Shown: positions 36,560 to 48,700 of the stretch, one piece after another
Position numbering within the stretch: the first letter of the stretch is position 1
Layout of the letters: each line of letters opens with the position of its first letter
Assembly: GCA_963971405.1 (NCBI GenBank)
Contig: OZ020489.1
Location: forward strand, 23,648,290 to 23,712,289
Direction of reading: 5' to 3'
Source: Psococerastis gibbosa
Lineage: Eukaryota; Arthropoda; Insecta; Psocodea; Psocidae
Length of the DNA: 64,000 nt
Notes under the pieces: generated by a model
The model's database searches: none
Told to the model about the DNA's origin: nothing
What the model saw: the letters and a program-made list of their open reading frames with translations, nothing else
Translations under genes and position numbers: made by a program

Positions 36560-36925
36560 AAAATTATACATTTTATTATTTTTATTACTAAGCATATTAT
36601 TAAATATTTGGTCCATCCAAGTAGTTGAAATCTATATTTCCTTACATCATACGAAATTATATGGCATTTTTAATTGTTTGTGTTATAGTTTTTCTATGAA
36701 CTTTACTAGGGGAATTTTCAGCCCCCAGTAACTTTCATGGAAAACCTACTGTATCTATACTTTTGATTAAAAATACCTTAAAATATGACGTGCCAAAAAA
36801 TCTACAACTTTTGAATTGACTAAATTTGAAATAACTTGCTTATTAAGTTGAATAAAAAATAAAAATTCAATAAACACATCAGATTTTGGGGGGCCAATTT
36901 TCTACGTTCCACATTCTCTGAAGTA
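36560..36925. mobile_element. Diverged fold-back MITE of the TTAA family
   Basis: The segments attatacattttattatt, attaaatatttggtcc, and the mirror ataacttgcttattaagttg follow the family layout. The ends are not clear. Confidence 0.55.
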
Positions 36926-36929
36926 CCTA

Positions 36930-39280
36930 CATTTGCCAGATGTTTCCAGTTATCAGCAGTCAGTTGCTTTCATCCTTGAAGTAAAACACGCCCTGTCAGT
37001 ACCGCTGTCAGGGCAGCAAATCAGAAAATAGTATCAGGTAAATTTTCTGTGGATGGGGTGTTACAACTTCTAGGCTACAGTAATCAAACTATTGCTCAAA
37101 CTCCTAGTCGGATTAACTTGAAATTTTGCAAATGTCTTCGGTTTTGATTGCTGAGTCAGGCATAAGAACAGTATTTTACGGAATTCCAAATTCGGGGTGC
37201 AATTCCAATTGCTGAGAAAGATTTTCCCCAACTATTTCACCCCTTCTCTGTTTGTTATTCCTTCACAATTTGTCTGAGTTATTTGATTCGGAGTAAATTG
37301 CTACGCCTTTCTATTAGAATAACTTATTCAGCATTGTCTACTATTAATAAGCAAGCTTTATGGTCCACTGTTCACTGTTCATCAACTTCAAAACAAAAGA
37401 ACTTTTTGATTACCTATATTTATGCGTTAAAAGCTGAGTGATGATCAAAATGATCCCATTTCAAGTTTTCAACAGATTTGATTTGGGGCCCCAGGAATCA
37501 AAAAAGTAGTTTTTACGAACTGTCTGTCCCTATTTCCTCTTTTAAAGCTGCATGGTTTTGTAAATTAAAGTCCTATAGTAAGTAGGAATCCTATTCCTAC
37601 CTACTGTACGTATTGCAAGTTTAGGTGAATGTCCTTGGCCTATGATAGGCTAATTTTATTAACGAAAGATTTTAGCAGTGCAGAGGTGAAATAGGCTATT
37701 TTGGCAAAAATTACTAAACCAGTGGTCCAGTGGTTAAGACAATGCCTCGAATAGGTATATATTGTGGGTTCGAATCCCGCCAAGTACAGAATTTTCGAAA
37801 TTCTTTAATTTCTGTTATTAGAGGTATTATAATATTATAGTATTGGAGGTTGCCTTTTCAACATAAGTTAGTTTAATATCAGTAATATGTGCCATATAAT
37901 GCTGCAATATATTTTTCTACAGTGTCTATATGAGAAATTTTGTTTTGTCTGGCCCTGGCCCGGCCTTTAGACTTTTTCCAGGTCCAGTTGTAGTTAAAAA
38001 GTATCTATAGGTAGTTACAAAATAGGATGTTTGTTATTTTATCTGTATAGTCATTTAATTTTGATAGAATGGGTCAGAATCCCCTGGAACCGCCCTTTAA
38101 ATTTTGTCGCATTCTCTATCTCTAGTAGATGGTAGCATATTGTATTTTTTTCATTCAATGGTGAAATGAATGAAAAATTGTTCAGATTTATTTTGTTATA
38201 TTGACAATTTCAATGCAATTCCATTATTGACATTATTAACCTTGTTTATAGTGCAGACAATGCGTATTACGGAATTTTTCTTCACAAGTGAAGTTCAACA
38301 ACAGTGCTCTCAACAGACGACTTACAGTTAATATTAATTTTATATCGTATTTTGCCGCCCTGCATTTCGCAGTACTTAAATTATTACAATTAATATTCGT
38401 CTAGTTTATTATGTAATGTACAAGGAAATAACAATTCTTATGTCCATCATTAACGTATTTGGCATCGTAAATTAATGTAACTATAAAATCATGTTTATTA
38501 AATTAAAAAACTTAAGATAATGTCCTATAATATACTGTACAAGTAATTGCCAATGCCGTCGGTACCTAAGCCAGAAAAAAAATGGGCGTACGGCGCTATG
38601 CATGTTTGTAATTTCCACGTACGGTAGGTATTGAAGGTGAATTTTTGAAAAGAGATGCGTACTGCATTTAATCGTACAATATGAGTTATTTTATAAATTT
38701 TTGTTAATGGTTTGGCAATCTAATCTGGTAGTAGAATGGTCCAAATGACTCCATTTATCACACTAGACCCCCATTAGACTATTAATACGGTATTTGAAAA
38801 TTTAAAAAAAGGTTCTGAATTTCAGGTCTAGGTTTTGAAAGCATAAGGCTTACGGATCATCCATGTAAAAAGAGAGTCTCCGGTGAATCCGTGGAAGCGA
38901 TACATTACAAATCCAAATTTCCAAAAAAGGGAAAAACAATAATTTAGTCGCTTCAATATTAAAATAAGCATTCATAAAATTGAAAATTTAAGGCAGAAAT
39001 TTCAAAATATGTTGTAAACACAATAACACATGATGACCGAGTCTTTTAGATGATATTAATTAATTCCTTTTTATGCAGCCACCAGCGCCAGTTGGAATTC
39101 TTAAAAAAGAACAATAAAAAAAAAACAAGCTTTCGCAGTAAATTTAAATATTTCTACACAAGCTGAAATATTGTATTATTATCCTAGCAAACCAGGATAA
39201 AGTGCTCTATACAGAGTTTATACTATAGTTGTAATTCAGTCGGAAAATACTCTTAGTCATAGTCAAGACATGTAGCCGCT
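36930..39280. other. No gene recognised
   Basis: AT-rich. A faint relative of the CAGA element end (ggccccaggaatcaaaaaag) lies near 37485-37560, and a tRNA-like head at 37723. Confidence 0.45.
37723..37792 (+). repeat. tRNA-like SINE head, second type
   Basis: tggtccagtggttaagac (box A) and gggttcgaatcccgcc (box B) at tRNA spacing, but no acceptor-stem pairing is visible. More likely a SINE head than a tRNA gene. Confidence 0.5.
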
Positions 39281-39285
39281 ACATT

Positions 39286-39482
39286 GTAGCGTAGTGGTAC
39301 GTACTCTGACTTTCACCCGAAAGGCTGTTGGTCCCACACTGGCTAAATTTTCTGGCCATGCTTCGGAGGGCATGTAAAGCAGGCGGCCCCGGGCCTTCCT
39401 AGTTGAGTGTAAGAGAGGGCTTTATGGCCCCAACTCCGCTAGGTTGGCTTAGTAATAGAAACCATAAAAAGTCCTTATTTTC
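39286..39482 (+). mobile_element. tRNA-derived SINE, box B damaged
   Basis: Head tgtagcgtagtggtac and the full body to aaaaagtccttatttt. A deletion removes most of box B (gttggtcccacact). Confidence 0.8.
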
Positions 39483-39548
39483 TTTGTTTGAGAAAGTTTG
39501 TATTTTTGATAGATTTGTCATCTGACCATGTTCATTGCTTACTGTCTC

Positions 39549-39980
39549 AGTGGCGGATACAAAGGGGGGCAGGGGGTCATGACCCCCTGCCGGCAAACTG
39601 ACGATGAAAAATATTTATTAACTTTTAAATTAAAAAAAAAAAAACATTCAATAATAACAATGTTTTGTAGGTTGAAACAGGCATAAAATAAAATCTTCCT
39701 TTCATAATTACATTTAACTTTGTATTGCTTACAACTGATCAATTAAAAATTATTTTAAATGATTTGGATGTCTAAGTCTACTTAAGGAAGTAAAGAAATT
39801 TTTCAACCTGCAGCTGTATCAATTTTTCTGTAGGAAGTAGGTAACTACTTAAACAGCTACATGTTGTCGTACATAGTAGGATACCAATGGTCCACATCAA
39901 AGAGCACTAGAGACAATACTAGGGGGGGGGTGGGCGGCAAATTTGACCGTGACCCCCCTTAAAAAACTCTGTATCCGCGT
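39549..39980. mobile_element. hAT-type MITE with GC-rich ends
   Basis: Ends CAGTGGCGGATAC and GTATCCGCGTC. Inside each end is a palindromic ggggtcatgacccc / gtgacccccctt block. The flanks are only partly alike (TTACT). Confidence 0.65.
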
Positions 39981-40225
39981 CTTTACTTATCTTTAACGGC
40001 GCCTTGTCCCTCCCAAGATCAGCGACAGTGATCTTTAACTGCCTTGCGGCTGAAGAATTAATTAATTTTAAAGTCAAAAGTGATAAGGCATTGCTTCACA
40101 ATGTTTAAATCTCTGCCTTAAAAGGGGAAGAAGAAGCATGTACCAATATGTGGTCCCAGTTCACTGTAAGAGAAGACACACTTTACTAATCTGACCTTAC
40201 ATAATGGCTTTTTGTTCTACTAATT

Positions 40226-40350
40226 ACTAGTCCAGTTAGGGCTATAAGGTCTTACACTCAACTAAGAAGACCCTGGACCGTCTGCTTTACATGCCCTCCG
40301 AAGCATGGCCAGAAAATCTAGTACGTGTGGGACTCTGACAACTTTTCAGG
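40226..40350 (-). mobile_element. tRNA-derived SINE, degraded
   Basis: Reverse complement of the family body (gccctccgaagcatggccag), with a damaged head. Confidence 0.7.
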
Positions 40351-40354
40351 TGAA

Positions 40355-41690
40355 ATTCAGAGCCCGTATCATGTCCTGATGTGTACTTTAAATTCTTTGT
40401 GCAATATTCTTTCTTATTGGCGTGCATTTGAATTCCGTATGATAAATTGATTGTGAGACAAGAATGTGTGATGACGTCATGGTTTACCGAAATTTGGAAA
40501 TAAACAGCTAGCCTAGTTTGCAGCTTATCGTACCAAAATAATGCAACTTATCGACAATAATGTACGGTAATGACACTGCAGGTGAAGACACAATAGTCAT
40601 AATTTTTTTGTTCTTCGTGGCCAGATTATTCGTTTGCTATTCGACATTCGTACACATGGTACCTAATCATCAACATTCAAAATTCTTACCGGTATTGGTA
40701 CATGATGTCCATCCAATGTTCGATCAATGGATTTTTCCTGTTTACTAAAATTTGTTATGAACTTTATAAACTGCCTACAGTATATTAAAATAAAAATTAT
40801 TAAAAAATCGCGAAAAAAGGTATTAGCCTACGTTTTAATTCTGTATACAATTTTTCAGTTAAATAAGTATTTTATGCAACGATATGTTATATAGGTTTGC
40901 GTACGTGAAAAGCTGAATGCTGAAATTCGTTAACTTATTTTAATACAATGGAAAAAATTTGTAACAATATTTGTGAGCCTATACTTGACCCAACAAATTC
41001 ATTAGGTATATACTTTTCAAAATTATTAATAATAACGATAAAGGATTGGTCCATTAATAAACACGAATTATACAGAAAACCGTAACCATATTATAACAGT
41101 TATAGAGTTGGAATTAAATCAACAATGCAATATAATTTTCATCAAGAGTCATGTGTTGTATTTAGCTAGTCGTGAGCATTTAAAGCAAGCTATTTTTCAC
41201 CTCAAGTAAATAAAAATCATAACATTGCACAATAATTAACTATTTTTCATTAAACAGTGAAAAATAGCATGTTTTCTTTAGATATGACAATATGAAAGTC
41301 ATAAGTCATACTATTTAATACTAATATTTACTGTATTTTAAATTTTATACTGCCTTATAAAAAGACATATTTTACAGAGTTTAAACTTTAATGAACCTGT
41401 TAACATTCATAGTTAGATTTTATACTCTCTTAATGTTAATAAATACACTGACAATGGCAGGAACAATAACAAGAAAGTGTATAGCAGAAAAATATTCATT
41501 ATGCAATAAGAGAGGAACAAATAAATGTAGGCCTAGTGTCAATTCCAACATTGGCTATCATAATTCCTTAATAATTACAATATATTTAACGCAAATATTA
41601 CACATAAATGAAAAAAAAAATGTTTATTTTTTAATAATATAGGTAACTATTGTATCATTATTGTACAAATATGTTTTTCAGTAATTGGCT
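40355..41690. other. No gene recognised
   Basis: AT-rich. Nothing with visible structure. Confidence 0.5.
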
Positions 41691-41692
41691 GA

Positions 41693-42075
41693 TAGCCGGG
41701 TATTCCACTTTCCAATATTCCGTCATTTATGCATCAATATATATTATATTCATGTTATAACTTAATTTATAATAGATAAGTTAAGTAGGCATATCTCAAG
41801 GGCGGATCCAGCCGAAAATTTAGGGGGGGGGGTCACAAGTTTTTTGTAAGTTTAAAAGGTAATTTTTTGTTGTTGAAAAGCTGAGTTTTATTCATTTTTT
41901 TTTTACTAGGTATCTTAAAAATTTACTATGAATTTACTCATTTATAGGGGGCCTTGACCCCCCCCCCCCCCCCGTGGATCCGCCATTGCTATCTACATAA
42001 TAACCTCCTTAAAACAAAAATCTCATCAATTATTAATGCACAAATGACGGAATATTGACAAGTGGAATAGCTGCC
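41693..42075. mobile_element. Palindromic MITE K, split by a hAT MITE
   Basis: The left part ends at 41796 and the right part resumes at 41989. Together they match 16066-16244 (atattccgtcatttatgca to tgcacaaatgacggaata). Confidence 0.87.
41797..41988. mobile_element. 192-bp hAT MITE nested in a palindromic MITE
   Basis: Ends CAAGGGCGGATCC / GGATCCGCCATTG, with a G run and a C run inside. It splits the MITE 41693-42075. TATCT next to both ends is all that remains of a target duplication. Confidence 0.82.
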
Positions 42076-42301
42076 TTAGGAAATAATAATCGAGAATAAT
42101 TCCTTAAAAGTACTATTACTGTATTTTATATATAGGTATAGATGCTGATGCATATTTTAATACCGTCACGTGACACCTTACTAATGTGGTATTAGAAAAT
42201 AAACCCCGGTATTATGTTAATACCAAATCAGCAGAATAGGGCTGCTGGAGGGGATCCGCCTTTCATTGCTCAGATATTAGTTGTAGCTCCTGAACAAGCC
42301 A

Positions 42302-42302
<1 letters not shown>

Positions 42303-42332
<30 letters not shown>

Positions 42333-42338
42333 TAGAGA
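42303..42338. repeat. (ATT)n microsatellite
   Basis: About eleven uninterrupted att units. Confidence 0.95.
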
Positions 42339-42473
42339 GTTGAAGCTGACATAGGTCTTTGAACAGCATGAAAAAGCCATAACTCAAATTTTTACTTTAC
42401 CATGGTTTGGGTATCCCAGTATAGTACTCAAGAAAAGCCCCACGTACTTGCTAACTTCCAACATCACCAGCAG

Positions 42474-42635
42474 CCTGATCGAGGCGTTTATAATACCGGT
42501 ATTTATTTAATCCCTGGTAGTAAAAATGTAAACAAGATAATTTTGTAATGGAAAGTGCTATTCAAAATTTGTTTGTTTACAGTTATAATCCTAGGGTATT
42601 TATTTAACCCCGGTATTATAATCGCCTCGATCAGG
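42474..42635. mobile_element. MITE P with CTGATCGAGGCG ends
   Basis: Ends cctgatcgaggcg / cgcctcgatcagg, then tataataccgg inside each. The interior has gtaaacaaacaaattttgaa and its partial complement. Confidence 0.85.
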
Positions 42636-42639
42636 CTGC

Positions 42640-44060
42640 AGTAGGTGTTTGCGCTTTCTGGCAGGTTTTTGGGAATCTCTATTTCTTCACGAGCTTCAAC
42701 ATGCAATGTGTTTTCACAAGCTTGGTGGACTTTGGAGATAAGTTGTCGTACTGGTATTTTTCAGTTTCATTGTTTGCCATTGGCCTGGCCCATTAGGTAC
42801 TGTATCTTAACTTGATACTTTTTCAGTACCTATATTCAGTAAATAACACATGATTATACAATTTTTGGCTGCTAAAGTGTCTCGATTATTTATTATGTTA
42901 TATTGTACGCTTTGTAGGTATGTACAATATACATATATACGAGTATGCTGTAGGTAGGTACGGCACTAACGCAGTTTTGATAACGGTATACTGTATTTAA
43001 GTTAAACTAATTTTTTTAACTGCGCATCTAAATAGTAGTAGACTACGCTTACAGATTTCGCCTGACGAAAAAGTGTTTTCTTTTCATTAATATGAGCATA
43101 TAACAATACTAAAACTGCTCAACTGTGCAAGTGACTTCGGTGGCAAGGTGGCAGCGTGGTTGTACTTGTGCGAGTCTCAACACACCTTGCGATTGGAGAC
43201 GTGTCGTAACTTGACACAAGTACCTAATAGGTTACTTAATCAGATACATTCATTAAATTGATTTTAAGCGATTAACCTTTTTTAAATATATAAATAAAAA
43301 GTACAGTAGTATAGTAGACTATAAATAGATGGGTACATCCAGCTGAGACTTTTAATACCGAAATTGAGTCTTCGAGGTTCATGGGAAATTTTTAGGGGTA
43401 AAAAGCAAACAATATCGTTATTTAAATCAACGAGAAAATGTACACCGAACCTCACCAAAATTTTGGTTTCTTGATTGCCGTGGACATTGGGCAACCACGT
43501 CAAAGTAAGTCCATTTTGGTGGGATCGGATGTTTTTTTCATTCATATCACGTATGCTCTTGAGCACATTCTACAATATATAGGGTAATAATACCTATTAT
43601 AGCTAAAGATCTAGGTGTAATTAAATTAGGTTTAGGCATCAAAACTACTAAATCTACGAAATAATGGAAAGTATCGAAACCAATGTCAATCTATCCCCGA
43701 TTCTGATCTTCTGAGATTTTTGATTGGGGTATTGGCTAAGAAGAGATTTTACAATGTTTGTTAGGTACATACCTACAATAGGGGTATTCTTTACCCTACG
43801 CTACAGTTCAAATGCTAAATTGGGAGAGAAGTCTTCCCCAATTTATGTTTTCCTAATTTAGCATTTCACCTGAGCTGAGGGCTTACGTAAGGGATTATGA
43901 CGCCCCCATTAATAAACATACGGTGTATTGCGGGCAGTGGGCGAGTAGGCCCAGGTCAAGAATTAGAATTTGTTGGATTCATGTTTGACATGCCTTATCC
44001 AGTTGTCTTTCTATTAATACATTATTGCTTGTTCCCTATTTTAAAAAGTGAATCAATAGC
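42640..44060. other. No gene recognised
   Basis: AT-rich. Short frames only. Confidence 0.5.
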
Positions 44061-44061
44061 T

Positions 44062-44570
44062 GGGTCTTCACAGTGTTGGTGTTATCGAGTTCGATGTGCT
44101 ATCCAAGTTAACACTCAATCGTGAGCGTACCTCGGGAGTGTGTTATCATGCTATATTTAACAGGGTGAACAACGTGGTAGTAGTCAGACGTTCGTGGCAC
44201 GGTTTTAAAGAATTAAAGTGGCAGAACTCTATTCTAGTGCCACATTTGTTTACATTTTTTTGTTCATTTTGGTTATTATAATTTTCAGTATTTACGGTAA
44301 TTGCTTGTAATAATAGATTATACAAATAAATTTAAATACTACAAAATTTTAAACGCGTGTTTCAAATCACTCAACATAAACAAAGATGGCGGCGGTCAAA
44401 CCTGAGCTATCGATCGCAGCGCAAGTTAAATAGCACACTTAACTAACTTGGAAGTGCGTTTAGGATAGCACGCTGGTTAGCTTGGTTATCGGGTTATCGG
44501 TGTGTTAACTTAACTTGATATAACACACTTTACTAGGTATAACTCGATAGCATGAACACTGTGAAGACCC
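44062..44570. mobile_element. 509-bp element with GGGTCTTCACAGTG ends
   Basis: Perfect 14-bp inverted ends, with further partial pairing inside (gctatcgagtt). The interior is not coding. No clear target duplication. Confidence 0.75.
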
Positions 44571-45491
44571 CTAATCACTCGGCTTTGGTATAGCATAATT
44601 TTTCTAAGTTTATGAACAAACAGAAACTTACATCTCTGATATTCTCTAGCATATTTATTTTGAAACCTTAAACAGAGATCAAAGACGCCAAATAACAGTA
44701 GGCTAGCTTTAATAAAACTTTAAAAGTAACAGTTGCAATTGATCCGGAGTGAGCACAGGAGTAGCGAAAGGTATTTTATCACATGCAGTTAATTGTAATA
44801 AATTAACCTAGATGGCAAATTCTCTGGCTGGCTACTTTTTAGCCCAAATTCTGAAAATATGTACAGTACATACTGTAGTCTGAGTCTAATTGTTCACCAT
44901 GACGTAAAAGTAACTAATAAACAGTATAAAATAATGTTTATTTTGCAAATAATTTAAATAGCCTATCAGTAACGGACTAACGGTTAAGATACGATAGAAT
45001 GCACTTTAAAATTTAGGTATTGCAAGTGTTTTCACACAATTATGTGGAACAATGTTCACCATATATTTAAAAATTGCACCAAAAAAGAACTGCCGGTGCA
45101 GGCCTACTAGTAACCATAGGACGAACGGAAAATATTAACTTAGCCCAAGAGTTATTAAACCATATTAATTCGGCGTTATAACTAGCCCGCACAACTAAAA
45201 AATAGAAATTCCCCTCGCTATTTGTTTCTAACTCTATACTGGCTTTTAGTACCGTATAACTCATAACATTTACTGGGTTATTTAGTATTATTTAATCTTA
45301 TTCCAGGATAAGTTATTCTATTACGTTGGTGCTACAGCTCCTTCTCATCAACTGCCACGTGAAGCTTATGCAATAACCATAACAATGTTTCGCTTATCAG
45401 ATTGACACAAGGTACTAATAAGTTATTTACCCTATTATATTACTATTATCCAAGAAAAATTTAGATAAGAAGAGTCTTAAAAAAGTTAGGG

Positions 45492-45710
45492 CTAAAGAAG
45501 TGAGAGGGTGCACTGAGCCAAAAGTAGAAGGGGAAGAGTCGGGTAGAAATTTGGCCACGAACTCCTGAGAAGCTTGTTCTTTTCGACACGGTCCATGTAA
45601 GAGTCCAAGAGCTTCTGTCTCTGAGTTTTGCTGTTTCGGAAAGTTGCATTTTTCTTTTTCGTTGGCACGTCCTTGTTACAGTAGTCTTCATCACAACATG
45701 AAATGCAGAT
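45492..45710 (-). CDS. LYPD6-like gene, last coding exon (CC motif and GPI signal)
   Basis: Starts after the acceptor ttgttgacag, enters in phase 0 with ICISCCDEDYCN, and ends at TAG (45492-45494). After the CCxxxxCN motif comes a lysine/arginine-rich linker of about 40 residues, then a proline-leucine hydrophobic tail with no residues beyond it, as expected for a GPI-anchored product. A fold-back MITE begins 41 bases upstream of the acceptor. Confidence 0.9.
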   Translation of the reverse strand: MCISCCDEDYCNKDVPTKKKNATFRNSKTQRQKLLDSYMDRVEKNKLLRSSWPNFYPTLPLLLLAQCTLSLL

Positions 45711-48700
45711 CTGTCAACAAACAACAAATTGAATTCAGAACAGAGTTCTATTAAGAGTGTACAGCCCGTAGAAAATTTGCAGCCCGAAATGTAATACTTT
45801 TTTATTTTTTATTTAATTAACTAAGCAAGTTATTAAAGATTTGGCTCATTTATGATTTAAGTTGCAGAAGACTACTTCATGCTTAATATAATAAGGTATT
45901 TTTAATTTTCGAAATGGTAGTTTTTTCATAAACACGATAATAATTTATATACAATAACTTTTTGCGTATAATAGATAGCCTACTGTGAATAAGCTACAAT
46001 TTCGAAAATTAATTAGGCCTATACCTTATTATATGATGCACGAAGTATTGTTTTACAACTTAAATTAGCCAAATCTTTAATAACTTGCTTAGTTAATTAA
46101 ATATAAAATAAAAAGTATTAAATTTCGGGCTGCCAATTTCCGGCTGTACACTCTTAAGTGGAGGTGGTAGCTACACAAAATTTAAGTATATGTACACACC
46201 AAAAATCCGATATGTTTAATTTCTGTCTGATTTTTCTTTAAATTAGCTAAAGTTCCAGAAATTTTGATAATTCAGCCACTCATTTTTCATAATTCTCCCC
46301 ATAATTTACTTGTTTTGTGATATTTATTCGATGCTTTCTTTGTAGTAATACCAAAAATTTCATATTATTGTTATTTCATTTACAATCGGTACAAAAATAC
46401 TATGCAGTATAATTATATGAGAATAATATGGATAACATTCCAATTTCTAGGCATAAATGAGATGATATGTTGTGAATTTCTGTAATTTCAAAGTTATGCA
46501 ACCGTCTGTCGATGGTATTGCTAGACCATTCCTGCAGTAATGGATTGCTGAGAAATTAATTAGCATGGACCCCCCTCGACGTCTCAATATGTGGTGTGCA
46601 ATATTGTGGCAACACCTTGACTCAGTGCTACGATATCAACGGCAATAATTATTATGCATTTACATGGAGATTGGCACGTCATTGACGTTACGAACTCCCA
46701 GTTTCCCGAAGGCCACCACACTACACGGTGCTTGTAAATAAATAACATTGGTAAGTTTTAATTTATAAACAATTAATTATTGATACTAGGCTATATCGTA
46801 TTTTTGAGGTACCATAGCTGCTGGAAGTCGTGAGAATGGCAGTATTTTTGTGCAGCTTCCAGAAATGATGTGGCCACTTTGTTCTTGACAGCCACATATA
46901 CTATGCCATCAAAATGTAGAGGGATATTTTCTTTAATTAATGACATCTCAGTGGTGGTTCTGCTATCAATATTTCTTGTGGACTATGACAGTTTGCATTT
47001 TTTTTTTTTTTTGAAAACTATTCATCAGGACATGCTACGTAGAAAATGAGCACCCCAAAATTTGTTGTTCTTATTGACTTTTTATTTTTTTTTTATTTAA
47101 TTAACAAAGCAAGTCATTAAAGATTGGGCTCATGGAAATTGCAGAAGACTAATTCATGCATCAGATAATAGGAAATAATAAATTTTTGGTAGGCTACCTT
47201 AGTTCTTTCATAAATACCAGACCAGATAGGACAGGACTAAAATTTGGCGTATTCTGGAATTTATAGTAGCCTAGAGCTACAAAACCGAAAAGTGAAAATA
47301 CCCAATTATATGATGCACGAAGTAAATTTAGTCTTCTACAACTTAGAGGAGCCAAATTTTTAAAAACTTGCTGAGTTAATTAAATAAAAAATGAAAAGTA
47401 ATTAATTTTGGGGTGCCCATTTTCTACGTGACATATCCTCTTAACAGTTTATTTAAAAACGTATTGAAAAACAAATAATCGGACAACCCCGCTACAAGTT
47501 TTTAGCGGAGTTAGGGATATAAAGCCCTCTCTTACACTCAAATAGGAAGGCCCGGGACCGCCTGCTTTACATGCCCTCCGAAGCATGGCCAGAAAATGTA
47601 GCCAGTGTGGGACTCGAACCAACCACCTTTCGGGTGAAAGTCAGGGTACCACTACGCTACATGTCTTGACTTGTCTTGAATTATAGTGAATGCTATTGAG
47701 AAATGTGGCCTCCAAATGAAGAACTGTATGGAGTTCTTTATCAGACGTATTGTAGAATCCGCCCTTAGTATTATATTTATATACTAGGTATGGTATTGTA
47801 TATGGGGAGCTAGTGTTCCAGTTGTTGAGCGGACACCTGAATTGTAATTATTACGCATGTGAGTTGTTTACCTTTTGATTGTCAATATTGTAACAGCCTA
47901 TTGAATGGGGCGTACATTCTGTCTCGTTCCCGCACTTTTTGTTGACCAACACGGTCCCGCCGTGAGGATCCATAATGTGCAGAGTGTGACAGAAGTTGTT
48001 ACCTGCAAGCAACGAGCAAATTAAAATGCATACAGGTCACTCCAAGGGCGGATTTTATAATATTATGTTATTATATTATAAATTAAATAATTAATTGTCT
48101 ACATTACGTTTTCTTTTGAATTCAAGTGACAAACGCTCCAAGTAATAGTAAAGAAAAAATTATTACTAAGGAATACCGGGCATCACCAATGCATGGTGAT
48201 ATTTTTCAAGCCGCGACTTTTTTGGCGATGGTGGGAACCGCACTAAGTGGGTACCCCTACCTTTGGCAATTCCGCAATTCATTGTACTTCATTAGAATTA
48301 TTTTCTTATTTTTCTTGGTAACCAATTTATATGGGCCCATACATAAGAAAATATTATACTTTTTTGGTACGATATATTCTTATTAGTATTAGCCTACGCG
48401 TCACATTTCATATTTCTTGAAATGTGGCTTGCGTCCACATACATCACTATGCATTAATGTAGGCCTACTACATTTCGGCAATGCCACAAAGCTTATTGGA
48501 TGGCGTAGATGCTAAAGCCGTACATTGCGTTAATGAACAAAACATAGATTTGCCGTGTTTTTTTACATTACTTTTACGTCTCCTTCGTCTTCAAAGGGGG
48601 TCGGCGGCACGGCAGCGGCGTTTCCAGACAACTGTATTGAGCATCTTTTCTGCTTAGCTCCTCAAGTCCTGTTCGATTTTTCTGGGGAGTGTCATCTTCA

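Noticed and set aside
37723-37792. A tRNA gene.
   Set aside because: Box A and box B are present but the acceptor and anticodon stems do not form; better as a SINE head.
46600-46750. Another exon of the Ly6 gene between exons 3 and 4.
   Set aside because: Exons 3 and 4 already join in phase and complete the cysteine pattern; nothing with splice borders and cysteines was found here.
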